Below, piece by piece: positions 31,701 through 41,600 of a stretch of 64,000 bases of DNA. The notes below the pieces were generated by a model that saw only the letters and a list, made by a program, of their open reading frames with translations, had not been told where the DNA came from and made no database searches. The stretch comes from a bacterium (GTDB taxonomy: Bacteria > Planctomycetota > Planctomycetia > Planctomycetales > Planctomycetaceae), in the NCBI GenBank assembly GCA_016125225.1, contig WGME01000010.1, positions 1 through 64,000 on the forward strand, in the 5' to 3' direction. Positions within the stretch are counted from its first letter, which is position 1, and each line of letters begins with the position of its first letter. The translations under genes were made by a program, and so were the position numbers.

Positions 31701-33733
31701 AACAGGCGACGCAGAAATTCCCGCTGCTCCCGCGCATCTGGCTTGATCTGGCGCGAGTACAACGTCTGCGACTCGATTTCGAGGGAGAACAAACGGCTCT
31801 GGAACAAGCTTACGAAATCAATCCGCAGTGGAGTGATGTGATTCGGCAACTGTCCGATCTCGAATTGCGACGCAACGAATTGACAAAGGCAGCCAACTGG
31901 CTGAATAAGGCGATTGAGAACGACCCGCTCGAAGGCCCCAACTACGAACTGCTTGCCGATGTTCAATGGCATCAGGGAGAGCGGGAAACCGCACTGGAAA
32001 ACATCGAAAAAGCCCTGGAACTGGCTCCCGGTTACAGTTGGGCGTGGGACCGCATGCAGGAATGGTCACAAACGCTCCATGATCACGCACGGCCGATTCG
32101 TGTCGCACGGGAATTGACCACCCGTCGGCCTGGAGAAGCTCGTTCGTGGCTGATGCTGTCCCAAATGCTGGCCGATCAGCCGGATTCTCTGGAAGAACAA
32201 CTGCAGGCATTGACCAAAGCGCTGGAACTTAATCCTCGCGCCATTGATGCCTATGATCAGCAGGCCATGGCCTTGTATCGCGCGGGACGCACTGAGGAAG
32301 CTCTGGCGGCGTGCCATCCGACGGTCTTCGGCGATCAGGTTCCTGTCGATCTGCAGGCACGGGAAGCCTGGATGGAATGGGATCGCGGGGCTCAGGACCG
32401 CGCCATCGAAAAGATGCGGGCCACTGTGGAAGCCGACCCGAGCTACTATGGCGGTTGGGGCTGTCTGGCTGAGTGGCTGGACCAGCGCGACGACACCATC
32501 GGCTATCTGGAAGCCGCGAAGATGCTGGTTCGGCTCGACCCGCACGGCGAACGAGCTTTGGGTACTCTGGCGAATGCGCTATTGAGAACCGGCGACCGCG
32601 GCGGGGCGAAGCAGGTGTTTCATCGGGCTTACGAACTGAACCCGTCCTACGGCTATGCCGGTCTCTGTCTTTTCGATATGCAGATTGAAGACGATGAATA
32701 CGACGCCGCCCAACAAACACTAGAAACGCTGAAACTGCACGTCGGCGGTCCCTTCGTGACGGGGAAGGGAGTGGTCTATGCTTGTGGCACGAAAGACCGC
32801 ATCAGAGCACGGCAGCTACTCGAGGAACTGTGCGCCGAACCGCCCGAGAATCCCTGGCCCCTGCGGACCGCCTATCAGGCGATGATGGATGCCGAGTGGC
32901 AAACCGACGTGCGAGAAGTTCTGGAAGCCACACTTGAGCAGGAGAACGTGACGGAGGAGATGGCAGCGTTATGGGCCAAAGTTCGCAGTCAGTTAGGACT
33001 GGGGGAGTTGGATCGGGAGTTGAAAGATTTGTCCGCCCGAAATCCCATCGCTGGTGGGGCAGCCGTTTATGCTTACATCGAGCGGCTTGTGCAGAAGAAT
33101 CTGCCGATGGAGTTTCGCCGCTTTCGGAAGAAGAATGAAGCGTGGCTCCGCACGAACGTCCGCACCTGGGGAGCCGTGGGTTGGGGTTTGACGGCCTTGC
33201 TCGATTACAAGGCCGCCTATGCCTGGTTGAAAGACTGGCGGGAACACCCGGACGCGGAACCCTGGATGTTGGTCAACGCCGCCGAAGCCTACCGTTTCCT
33301 GCAGAAAAACTCCGAAGCGGCGGAGATCAGTCGTCGGGCTTTGTCGATCCCTCGTGATCCGTCTTCGCCACGTGATCATGGCAATCAACTTCATCGCCTG
33401 TGGCTGGCGTGTGATGACGTGGTGGCTCAGCGCTTTTCGGATGCCGCTGAGTTAATGCAGCACGTTTCGGCGAATTCTCTGGATGAGAATTACCTCTTCC
33501 TCTGGACGCTGGTCCAAGGCGTGTTAAGCGTGGAAGCCTCTGCGCCAAGTGAACGCAAGCAAACGTTTCGCAGTGTGAGTCGGGAGATTAATCAAGCGGC
33601 AGCCAGTTACCAGTACTTCCAACAGGAACCGGCCCGTCGCCGCTTCTTTTTTCAGGCGTTGGCCACAATCGCCCGCATCACCGGTGGCTGGCGGCCACGT
33701 TTGTGGCAGTGGTACTGGCAACTGGTGAGATAG
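28727..33733 (+). CDS. Giant TPR protein with an embedded C39-like peptidase domain
   Basis: 1668 residues from ATG 28727, with no signal peptide. Residues of about 60-290 are TPR-like helical repeats (AEPWLSRAEALTPESPWVHVTWGQFH...). Residues of about 300-440 resemble a papain-like C39 peptidase: VRQHYQTCVPATL with Cys near 314, SGHLQAVIGYDG with His near 391 and LIIRDPYLRNWG with Asp near 409. Many more TPRs fill about 480-1500, with pattern A....YE.A...L..A....P. A cytoplasmic scaffold with a protease or pseudoprotease centre is likely. No partner is apparent nearby. Confidence 0.85.
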   Translation: MQLTHEQLEPLLGLYERGLYLQAYEASLPYGSMKEWKGPRGRTLAGRLSNHLGAPRLSRWHRLKAFRESPDDVEVAYYHGYSLIESHGPLAAWQFLKSRPDPVEADQDIRSSWYTLHAQILCALRDYGAAEPWLSRAEALTPESPWVHVTWGQFHEEQDAYDEALQAIDRALACQPWYRPAVQAKGHLLPLMGQDDAAAVFLREAVTHIESMAVQLQLASILLEQEDYATLGSTLKQVEQLSPLMEPKFAESLASLRSLIAYRQGDLESAIKYARQGEDKFLKKLADRLEDPERRQRPRVHLPVGFVRQHYQTCVPATLSAISAYWSQPAEHLAVAEAICYEGTSAYNERRWANENGWYTREFTISEESATQLIDAGIPFTLTTTDPGSGHLQAVIGYDGLRGTLIIRDPYLRNWGESFADGLCERYQAFGPRGMALVPVAERQRLEALELPDAALWDRLHALDGALEQHQRELAGTVFQELKEVAADYRIALEAERRLMIYDSNPTGTLAVLDKLVACYPDDPTLQLSRMSRLRELSRRDERLVALEELSSKKDAHPAFLGQLAQELCSDAREYDRALRLLRKGIRLWPRDSGNYYLTAGILSDRLQFTDALEMYRFAACLDDKNEYLAEAYFRMAYYQQQTAEALAWLQKRALRFQTRSSRPTRTLNWALRRLNRHEEADKVLEAAIAQHPDDGDLLLYAAEVVSGTSHAQIKRAVQYCEQARAHCSEADWLNTRARLASLQGDRATALECGQRLADMQPLTVSVQRSLAVLLWETESREAALDYLKSLVERFPHHQPTLSLYVEWLGDESFEVAEPALRQLLEVNPTDAWAHRELGFRLLREQRYEAAAECAAESSRLDPNNAASHHLQGELAASRGQMAEARAEYQAALLLSIDNDYAIGELIRCCETTAERREALAFIFEQLTQQYISGDGLLSYRGYASSLVEPEELLAQLRRGLEARPDLWHAWSATVQQLCDMEQYDAALELAQQATQKFPLLPRIWLDLARVQRLRLDFEGEQTALEQAYEINPQWSDVIRQLSDLELRRNELTKAANWLNKAIENDPLEGPNYELLADVQWHQGERETALENIEKALELAPGYSWAWDRMQEWSQTLHDHARPIRVARELTTRRPGEARSWLMLSQMLADQPDSLEEQLQALTKALELNPRAIDAYDQQAMALYRAGRTEEALAACHPTVFGDQVPVDLQAREAWMEWDRGAQDRAIEKMRATVEADPSYYGGWGCLAEWLDQRDDTIGYLEAAKMLVRLDPHGERALGTLANALLRTGDRGGAKQVFHRAYELNPSYGYAGLCLFDMQIEDDEYDAAQQTLETLKLHVGGPFVTGKGVVYACGTKDRIRARQLLEELCAEPPENPWPLRTAYQAMMDAEWQTDVREVLEATLEQENVTEEMAALWAKVRSQLGLGELDRELKDLSARNPIAGGAAVYAYIERLVQKNLPMEFRRFRKKNEAWLRTNVRTWGAVGWGLTALLDYKAAYAWLKDWREHPDAEPWMLVNAAEAYRFLQKNSEAAEISRRALSIPRDPSSPRDHGNQLHRLWLACDDVVAQRFSDAAELMQHVSANSLDENYLFLWTLVQGVLSVEASAPSERKQTFRSVSREINQAAASYQYFQQEPARRRFFFQALATIARITGGWRPRLWQWYWQLVR

Positions 33734-33776
33734 TCGCGGTATTGTGGGCGGTTTGCATCTGTGTTGCAGGACCATC

Positions 33777-34541
33777 ATGCCGAACGACTGGATTCCCACG
33801 CTTACAGTTCCCTGCTATGCTGCGATTTTCGCTTCGCAACGAACATCGCATGCGGCTACGGAATACGAACAGACCGCCGCCGCGATGACAAAACTGGTCG
33901 CCGAGCAACCCGGCTATCTGGGAATGGAATCGGTCCGTGATGCAGATGGCAAGGGGATCACGATTTCCTATTGGAAGAGCCGGCAAGCCATGGCTGACTG
34001 GCAATCCCAGGCGGCCCACCTCGTCGCACAAGCCCAGGGCCGTGATCAGTTTTACGAGGCCTATGGGTTACGAGTCGGCCGGATCGAACGGGATGTTCGA
34101 TTCGATGCAATTTCCTCGCAGAGGGTCGCGCAGACATCGCCGACAGCTTTGCAATCATTTACCGATCTGGCGGAGTCCCGCAAGAGCTGGATTCACGACA
34201 CCTTGCGAACCTGGTGTCGACAGGCGACACGGCAAGATCTGCTGTTAGCCGAACATGAATGGGTGGATATCGCTGGTAAAGCCGACCCGGTCAAAACGCT
34301 CTGGGCATGGGCATGGAGTCGTTGCCCTGCTTTGGTCCATGACGACATGGGCATCGACGAGTCGAGCGAAGTCGAGGTGGAAGATCGGACGGGGCGAACT
34401 CATCGAGGCTATCCCGATGCCCGACAAAGTCGACAGGGACTGCTGGTGTTATATGGCCGCGACGATAGCGGTCACTGGCGTCACTGCGAACCCCTCTCGA
34501 TCGATGACGTGATCTCAGTACACAAGCTCGACACCATATGA
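33777..34541 (+). CDS. ABM-domain protein with an unknown C-terminal domain
   Basis: 254 residues from ATG 33777. The first 100 residues (YAAIFASQRTSHAATEYEQTAAAM...QPGYLGMESVRDADGKGITISYWKSRQAMADWQSQAAH) are an antibiotic-biosynthesis-monooxygenase-like ferredoxin fold, similar to heme-degrading or quinol monooxygenases. The rest (about 125-254) is unlike known ABM proteins: a helical region, then a beta part (SEVEVEDRTGRTHRGY). It ends 0 bp from the convergent adaptor gene. Confidence 0.75.
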   Translation: MPNDWIPTLTVPCYAAIFASQRTSHAATEYEQTAAAMTKLVAEQPGYLGMESVRDADGKGITISYWKSRQAMADWQSQAAHLVAQAQGRDQFYEAYGLRVGRIERDVRFDAISSQRVAQTSPTALQSFTDLAESRKSWIHDTLRTWCRQATRQDLLLAEHEWVDIAGKADPVKTLWAWAWSRCPALVHDDMGIDESSEVEVEDRTGRTHRGYPDARQSRQGLLVLYGRDDSGHWRHCEPLSIDDVISVHKLDTI

Positions 34542-35675
34542 CTAATGGCGGCCTGTGTCCTTCGGCAACATCACGGCCACGCGCGTCCCCATGGGGAGCT
34601 TCGGCCAGAGTTTTCCAGCGGGCTGAATCTGCAGAGATAACTGCGTATCTTCGGTATCGCTGGCCGTTTTGCCGGTGGTCTGTGGCGGCAACGTTGCCAC
34701 TCGTCCAGAGCGTCGCAGGGTTCCCGGGAACATGAGTTCGACATTTTGACCTGCATTCAACTGGCCCACCAGTGACGAGGGGACCATCGCAGTTAACGAC
34801 AACTGATCTTCGTCAAGCAGTTCCAATACCACATCGCCCGCTTGCAGCAGATCTCCGGGTTGCTGTTGTAACACACCGACCGTGCCGAAACCCGGACTGG
34901 CGATCGTCAACTCCAGCAACCGTCCGTCGAGCAGGGCCAGTTCTTCTTCCGCCCGGGTGACGCGAGTTTTCGCGACATCCACCCCTGCTGAAACGCGAAC
35001 CTTGCTGTTCAGCTCTTCCGAAACCTGATTGAGCGCCGACAGACGCTTCTCACACAGTTCCAGGCGTGTTGACAACGATTCGGCGGCGGTAGCGGCGGCA
35101 TCTTCCTTGAGGACGGCCAGCAAATGGCCGGGATCAGGCGGAGCATCCGAAAGCGAGAGCGGCAGAATGCGAATTTTGTCAGTCACGCGACCCGACCAAC
35201 TCGCCAACCCTTGCAGATGTTCTTCCCAAGCCAGTTGTTCCACCTGGTGATGTAAGCGTTCCTGCATCAACTTGGCGGCCTGTTGTTGAGTCTCGTAGAT
35301 TTCCCCTTCGATCTCGCGTCGGCGCCAGGACAATTCGACATCTGCCGCTGCTTCTGCCCGCAGCAATTCCGAACGCAACTCGACGAGTTCACGGGCTTTG
35401 GCCGCTCGCTGCGCTTCCAGTCGTTCATCGCCCAGACGGATCAAAGGTTGGCCCGGTGACACTTTCTCGCCGGCGGCCACAAAGAGTTCCATCAACCGAC
35501 ACGGTTGCCCCACCGTCACGGCAGTGGTTTTTGCCTGCAGCACTGCCGGAACCGAAGCGGCCTGCTGATGTTCGAACCAACCCACCACGGCCATGCCGAA
35601 TAACAGACCCGCACTGCCGAAAACGACAACTCGAATGCCATTCTGCAGGGGTGACAGGTTCGACATTGGAGGCAT
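34542..35675 (-). CDS. HlyD/RND-type membrane fusion (periplasmic adaptor) protein
   Basis: 377 residues, with one N-terminal membrane anchor (VVVFGSAGLLFGMAVVGWF, about 15-33). A biotinyl-lipoyl-like segment (CRLMELFVAAGEKVSPGQPLIRLGDERLEAQ, about 59-89), a long alpha-hairpin (about 90-150 and 200-250) and a barrel domain (LLQAGDVVLELLDEDQLSLTAMVPSSLVGQLNAGQNVELMFP) follow in the usual order. It links an inner-membrane transporter to an outer channel. No transporter or TolC gene is adjacent, so its partner is elsewhere. Confidence 0.87.
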   Translation of the reverse strand: MPPMSNLSPLQNGIRVVVFGSAGLLFGMAVVGWFEHQQAASVPAVLQAKTTAVTVGQPCRLMELFVAAGEKVSPGQPLIRLGDERLEAQRAAKARELVELRSELLRAEAAADVELSWRRREIEGEIYETQQQAAKLMQERLHHQVEQLAWEEHLQGLASWSGRVTDKIRILPLSLSDAPPDPGHLLAVLKEDAAATAAESLSTRLELCEKRLSALNQVSEELNSKVRVSAGVDVAKTRVTRAEEELALLDGRLLELTIASPGFGTVGVLQQQPGDLLQAGDVVLELLDEDQLSLTAMVPSSLVGQLNAGQNVELMFPGTLRRSGRVATLPPQTTGKTASDTEDTQLSLQIQPAGKLWPKLPMGTRVAVMLPKDTGRH

Positions 35676-35888
35676 TCCAGAGAATCGAGTGAGCGCCAGG
35701 TCGCGCGATCACAACGCGCTGTCGTCCTCTTTCGGCAAGTTCCCGGGTGATCGTTGCGATCGATACCCACGGAATGGTTGTTCGAGTCGGTCATGGCCCG
35801 CAGGGTTTTCCCAATCGCTACCGCTCGCTGCCAAAATACGCTTGCCCGTGCAGTTGTCTTTTGTATACTTTCTGTGGGAGGTGAGCCG

Positions 35889-36668
35889 ATGGGTGATCAG
35901 GCGTGGGATAGCATTATTGACGGTGTTATCGAAGACGTATTCGGTCAGACGCAAACCATTTCCCCGCCGACCGATGCGCTGCGTATCGCGCAGCAGCTAC
36001 AACTTAGGTTACTGTGGGATGATTCGCAGGAATCACGCGGCCGTTTGCAGCGATTTGGACATGAAACGGCCATTCTGCTGCGTCACGATCCCCGGCCAGA
36101 ACGGGTTCAATGGGCCGCTGCTCATGAGATCGGCGAAAGCCTCATCTGGCAGCTTGCCCAACGGGCCGGGGCAGATTTTGAGGAAATCACACCCCGGCAA
36201 CGCGAAAACCTCGCCAATCGAGTCGCCAGCCGTCTGCTTTTACCGGCCTGCTGGTGGCAAGCCGCGATCGCGGAGATCGATGGGAACTTACCGGCTCTCA
36301 AAGAGCGTTTCAGCACCGCCAGTTACGAGTTGATTGCAATGCGACAGCTCGACGGGGAAACTCCCTTGGTGGTCAGCGTCTGGGATCAGGGGCAATTGGT
36401 CCGCCGCCGCCAGAATTTGCCGGGAGCATCGCTACCGTTAACCTGCCTGGAGCAGGAACTTTGGCAGGAAGTTCACAATACGGCTCTCCCCGCTGACATT
36501 TCGGGCGTCTTGGGGCCTGTCCGAATCTGGCCCATTCATGAACCCGAATGGAAACGCGAAATCGGCCTCTGGGCGGTCAATTCCGATGGCCTGGAAGCCT
36601 TGGCAGAAGAAGCCCGCAGGCTGTTTGTCTCGACACCCTCGGCGCGCGGGGTGATCCGGTCTTGGTGA
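35889..36668 (+). CDS. IrrE/ImmA-like (M78) protein with altered zinc motif
   Basis: 259 residues from ATG 35889. WAAAHEIGESLIW (His79-Glu80) and RENLANRVASRLLLP (about 102-116) are the M78/DUF955 signature, but the expected HExxH reads HEIGE, so the second His ligand is Glu83. The C-terminal half is beta-rich. Such enzymes cleave XRE repressors in other systems. Whether this one is still a protease is uncertain. It has no XRE partner next door. Confidence 0.75.
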   Translation: MGDQAWDSIIDGVIEDVFGQTQTISPPTDALRIAQQLQLRLLWDDSQESRGRLQRFGHETAILLRHDPRPERVQWAAAHEIGESLIWQLAQRAGADFEEITPRQRENLANRVASRLLLPACWWQAAIAEIDGNLPALKERFSTASYELIAMRQLDGETPLVVSVWDQGQLVRRRQNLPGASLPLTCLEQELWQEVHNTALPADISGVLGPVRIWPIHEPEWKREIGLWAVNSDGLEALAEEARRLFVSTPSARGVIRSW

Positions 36669-36737
36669 ATCGTGGAGAATCTCGCTAGAATTGCCGCCGT
36701 TCCTCAGTCGTCCAACTGCTCATAGAAATGAACTTCC

Positions 36738-38081
36738 GTGCGAATTGCCTATCTGGATTGTCCGACCGGCATCAGTGGTGACATGACCGTCGCCGCCCTG
36801 CTCGATCTGGGAGTAGAACTCGATACCCTGCAGCGCGTGGTTGATTCTCTGCGCATCCCCGGCATCAAACTGCATGCGGAAGAAGTGATGCGCGGCGGTT
36901 TTCGTGCCACGCATTTTCGCGTCGAACATCCCGAACAGCATGCCCATCGCCATCTGACAGACATCATCCAATTGATCGATCGCTCGGATTTGCTGACCGA
37001 CGAGCAACGCTCACTGGCCCTGTCGATCTTTCGACTGGTGGCCGAAGCGGAAGGTCGCGTGCATGGCATGCCACTCGATCAGGTCCATTTTCATGAAGTC
37101 GGCGCGATCGACTCGATCGTGGACATCATTTGTGCCGCTGTCGGGTTTGATATTCTCGGAGCCGATGAAATCGTCTGCAGTCCGTTACCCCCCGGACGTG
37201 GCACGGTGATGATTGCTCATGGCGAGTGTCGAGTTCCCACCCCCGGAACCGCGGAGTTATTGACGGGTGTCCCCTTGGCCGACGTGGCAATCGAGGCGGA
37301 ACTAACCACGCCGACCGGGGCTGCCATCGTGCGGTCGGTCGTGGAGCGTTATTCCGAGGGCTGGCCCACGATGTCGGTACAGGCGGTCGGCTGCGGTGCC
37401 GGCACGCGCGACTTCAAGGAGCGTGCTAATATCCTGCGGATCGTGGTCGGAGAGTCGGATGCTGATCCGTCGGGCGATGAAGTCGTGTTGCTGGAAACCA
37501 ATCTGGATGACGCTTCGCCCCAAATCCTGGGATATACCCGCCGCAAACTGCTCGAAAGTGGTGCGCTCGATGTCTACACCACATCCATTCAAATGAAGAA
37601 GGATCGTGCGGGCATCATGCTCAGCGTGATCTGCGATCCGGAAGATGCCGACGAAATGGAATCGATCATCTTCACGGAAACCCCCACGCTGGGTATTCGG
37701 CGACAAACCATCCAGCGGAGGTTGCGACGGCGGGCCACATTCACAGTGGACACGGAATGGGGGCCGGTCGCCGGCAAGGTGGGCTGGCGAGATGGTGAAC
37801 CCGCCGTCTTCAGCCCGGAATACGACGATTGTGCCCGTATCGCCGAGGCCTATGACGTTCCGTTGAAAGATGTTTACCTGACCGCTCAGGCGGAATTTCT
37901 GATGAATGCCGATGTCGACGTCGATGATCTCGATGAAGACGATGAGGGTGACGACGAACACGATTGCGGGCACGATCATGACCATAGTCACGACCACGGA
38001 CATGATCATGGCCATGACCACTCCCGCGATCATTCCCATGATCACGATCACCGCCACGACCATGGACACGATCACGACTGA
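36738..38081 (+). CDS. larC: Nickel pincer cofactor biosynthesis protein LarC
   Basis: 447 residues from GTG 36738. The opening MRIAYLDCPTGISGDMTVAALLDLGV and QVHFHEVGAIDSIVDIICAAVGFD are the LarC family hallmark. ETNLDDASPQILGYTRRKLLESGALDVYTTSIQMKKDRAG is the C-terminal domain. LarC inserts nickel into the pincer cofactor of lactate racemase-type enzymes in a CTP-dependent step. The last about 55 residues are a His/Asp-rich tail (repeats of HDHGHDH), a likely nickel store. larB and larE are not in the window. Confidence 0.93.
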   Translation: MRIAYLDCPTGISGDMTVAALLDLGVELDTLQRVVDSLRIPGIKLHAEEVMRGGFRATHFRVEHPEQHAHRHLTDIIQLIDRSDLLTDEQRSLALSIFRLVAEAEGRVHGMPLDQVHFHEVGAIDSIVDIICAAVGFDILGADEIVCSPLPPGRGTVMIAHGECRVPTPGTAELLTGVPLADVAIEAELTTPTGAAIVRSVVERYSEGWPTMSVQAVGCGAGTRDFKERANILRIVVGESDADPSGDEVVLLETNLDDASPQILGYTRRKLLESGALDVYTTSIQMKKDRAGIMLSVICDPEDADEMESIIFTETPTLGIRRQTIQRRLRRRATFTVDTEWGPVAGKVGWRDGEPAVFSPEYDDCARIAEAYDVPLKDVYLTAQAEFLMNADVDVDDLDEDDEGDDEHDCGHDHDHSHDHGHDHGHDHSRDHSHDHDHRHDHGHDHD

Positions 38082-38144
38082 TTGTTCGCGATGACATAGA
38101 CCGGCCAAGACGTGCCGGTGGATTCAACAGGCAAGGATGCCCAC

Positions 38145-38618
38145 ATGGATCTGCAGACAATATTGATCGTGCTGGCAATTGGCGCGGGGGTCGGGCTCAC
38201 GCTGCTGGGAGGTTCCGCCCGTGCACGACGAAGCCGTGCGCACGATCCGTATCGGGTTCATTGCGATGAACAGGCCACGCTGGCTAACTCAGCGACCGGC
38301 AAACTGCATGAGCTGGAAGTCCGGATCTTCGATTATGGTCGCGAAGTGGAAGCCCGCATTGATCTGCAGTTGCGTGTGCTTGATCAATTGATTGTCGATG
38401 CTGACCGGGAGATTGCCCGGTTGGAGGCTCTGCTGGCGGAATCGCGATGCGAGTGGGTCACGCAACGGGACCTGTCTCGCCAGGAGCAGCAGCGGTGCTT
38501 CGCAATGCGGGAAGCAGGCTTCACCGTCGAGGAAATCGCCTACTGTCTCAATGCGACGGCCGACACAGTTCAGCAGGCGCTCGACGAATGGCAAGCCCCC
38601 GGTTCAGAAGCCGCCTGA
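38145..38618 (+). CDS. Unknown small membrane-anchored protein
   Basis: 157 residues from ATG 38145. The first helix, DLQTILIVLAIGAGVGLTLLGG, is a transmembrane segment. A coiled coil follows (KLHELEVRIFDYGREVEARIDLQLRVLDQLIVDADREIARLEALL). A helix-turn-helix-like end has FAMREAGFTVEEIAYCLNATADTVQQALDEW. The latter resembles sigma factor region 4-like or DNA-binding folds, but the membrane anchor makes that unusual. Confidence 0.7.
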   Translation: MDLQTILIVLAIGAGVGLTLLGGSARARRSRAHDPYRVHCDEQATLANSATGKLHELEVRIFDYGREVEARIDLQLRVLDQLIVDADREIARLEALLAESRCEWVTQRDLSRQEQQRCFAMREAGFTVEEIAYCLNATADTVQQALDEWQAPGSEAA

Positions 38619-38625
38619 TTCCCGT

Positions 38626-41600
38626 TCAATTGACATCGGCGTCGCGACTGACGGGGCTCACACTCAAGTGGTGCCATGCCGCCGTGGCTGGCTTGCCATC
38701 AATGGTTTCCGCACGCACTTCGACGATACCCGCTGCGCCTTCGACGGCAGGCAAGGGAAATTCGAGAGAGAGCCAGTTGTCCGACGTTTGCGGAGATGTA
38801 ACGTCGACCGTATGCAACATATTGCCCTGCAGCCAGATCGAAAGTCGCCAGCTTTGCCCGGGCTCATGCCCCACAATGACTCGACAGATCGTGGGTTGAT
38901 CGACTGGCAGGCTTTGCACCAGCCGTAGCGTGTGCCGTGAATTGAGCTTGGTCAGCATCACCCGATCTTTCCCGCGGACCGGTTCAGTCGAGTAGGAAAT
39001 CTGCCCGGCATCCAACCCATAGCCCTGCCAACCGGGCAGGCAAAGTTGTAATGCACGCTGGGCCTCCGCGGGCCATGCCGAGGTCCAAGCGGGCCAGTCG
39101 TCCGATTTCTTTGGTACCGTGCTCGCCGCAGTGACTGGCACCAGCTTCATGATGTCGCGGTGAGGTTCGCGGAATCCGTGACCCACCATGAGCCAGATCG
39201 TTTCATCGATCGAGAACCACGGCCCCGCGCGATAATCATCGCCCTCTGGTACATACCAGGGGATCGCTTGCAATTGCTGTCCGCTGATTGCATCGATAAC
39301 AATCGCCTGTAACCAGCCCCGTTTGTCTTTACGAGGAAGCTGTGCGAGTGCCGTGATACGGTCGCCACTCCAGGCCACGGCTTGCAGAGGCCGATCGATC
39401 TCTTGCCGCCAAATTTGTCGTCCAGTCTCTGGCTCCAGCATCAGATAGCCATCGGGAACGGCCACCAGCAATCCGGTATCGCGAACGGCAATCAGCCCCT
39501 GCGAATCGGGAACAACACTCGCCCAGATTTCCTGGCCCATTGCCAGATCCAGGCAGACGACTCTCCGGCTATTGAACGGCGAGAGATAGACGCGATTGTC
39601 TTGGATGATCGGCGGCGTGACCCGCTGATTGTGTTCAAGCGGATCGATCTTTGGGGGCAGCCAGAGTTCTCGCCACAACCATTGCACCTGGCCGGCCAAA
39701 TCGAACTTCAACACCAAATTGCCGATGTTCGCCACCAGGTCGAGGCCGTCATGAGCCACTGATACCGGAAGCTCCTGATCCCAGGCGGGACGCAGCCGAG
39801 TCAGCGGGACGGAAGTAATCACCTCGCCCCGACTTGGATCGATTTGTGTCCATAAGACTTCCCAGTGATCCTGGTCACCGGGAACGCCAGTGAGAACCCA
39901 TACCGTTTTCCCGATGACCAATGGGTCGGAAAGAACATGCGACTTTTCGCCGGGCTGCATGGTCCATTGCACTTGGCCATCCGTCGTTTGGAGAGAGGCG
40001 AGTTCGATGCCGCCCTTGGTCAATCTCCGGGCCAGTAACTGCTGTCCGTAGACCACGGGGACCATGGGCACGAACGCGAAGGCGTGCGCTTCGCCCTGGT
40101 CTTGATCAACACCGCGAGCCCAGACGGTTTGTCCTGTCGACTTGTTGTACGCGGTAATCTGAAAGCGATTGGAGAGATAAAGTTGTTGCTGATCGCTTGC
40201 GATGGCAAATTGTCGGCCGAAGGCATCACCCGCCTGATACTCACCGCGTCCGGCATTCTGCCCCGATTGGCCATCAAAACGAGCGAGTTTCTCCAATTGG
40301 TAGGGGACCGGCATCAACTTCAACTCGGGGACTGCGGCATTGATCCGAGAAGAGGATGAGTTGTCGGTGGCTGTGGCGGGCCATAACTCCGCGATTGGCA
40401 CTCCCGCAAATGTGGTCACTTCGCCCTCACGATTGCTTGGCAGGCCCACGGCCCGTTCGGCCAATTGTTGCCGAGCCATCAATTCCGATCGCAGCGAGTC
40501 ATCCGCCGTGCGCTGAGCCATCCGATAGGCCAAGAGGGCGGCCACGGGATCGCCCAGGGACAAGGCACGATCGCCTCCCCAGGCATGGGCCCGGGCAGCG
40601 GCGGCGGTTCCCCAGAACTGCATCGTCAAGGACTGCATCGACGCCACATCTCCGTGGGCCATCACCTGCTGCCAGCGAAGATCCCCAGCCGGTCCCAGTT
40701 GCTGCGGCAGCCGCTCGGACCACTGGGGATGCGAGTTCAAAGCGACGTTCAAAGCCACGGGGAGCGTGACGTAAAGGTTGGAGTCGTGCGCGTCGGGCAG
40801 CAGTCCGGACATGGCTGTAGTATGAATGCCTTGCACAATCCGGCAGGCATCGTCATAGGCGCCGCTCTCGAGGGCCGAAAGCAACTCGGCCTGGACGTTG
40901 TATGCCTCTTTGTTGAGTTGCGTTGACCAGGGTGGTCGCCAACTGATCGGCAAGGATTCATGGTGTTGAGGCGCGGGGACCCCGAACACATCGACGGCAA
41001 CGCTTCGGCTCCAGCGGGCCAGTTGAAAGACATCGTTCGCCGAATCGCGTGGGGTTTGATCGGGATGAGCCGGTTCCGTCCACGCATAGCTACTGCGGGC
41101 CGCCTCAGCCAGCGGGCCGCCTTTTCCTGAAAATGCGAGTTGTAACAGTTCGCGAACACGAGCCGCATCGAAGGCCGCATGGCCACGGTGATAGCTCCAC
41201 AACGGGGCCTGCAGCCAGCGATTCCAAAGAGCCTCGGCCAGCACCTGCTGGTCGGGCGAGACACCATCCGAAGCGATGTCGGCATAGGCCCGTTCCCAGA
41301 GTCGTGCCTTGTCATCGGACCATGTATCGACCAGAGCGAGCGCGTCATCGAAGAACTGTAGGCGTTCATCCGCCGGCAAGCGTGGCGACGATTTCACCAG
41401 TCGTTCCAACAGCGCCTGAGCCAGTTCCGGGGCAGGACCCGCTTCCAATGTCCGCACGGCACGGGCATCATGCCAGTCATCAATCGGGACAGAGGCTTTG
41501 GCCGCCACTGTCCAACCCTGTGCCAGCCAGTCGTCCAGAGTTCGCGTCTGTTTGAGATCGATCTCCGGGAATTCGGTTTCCTGCAGATTCGCCAACAGTG

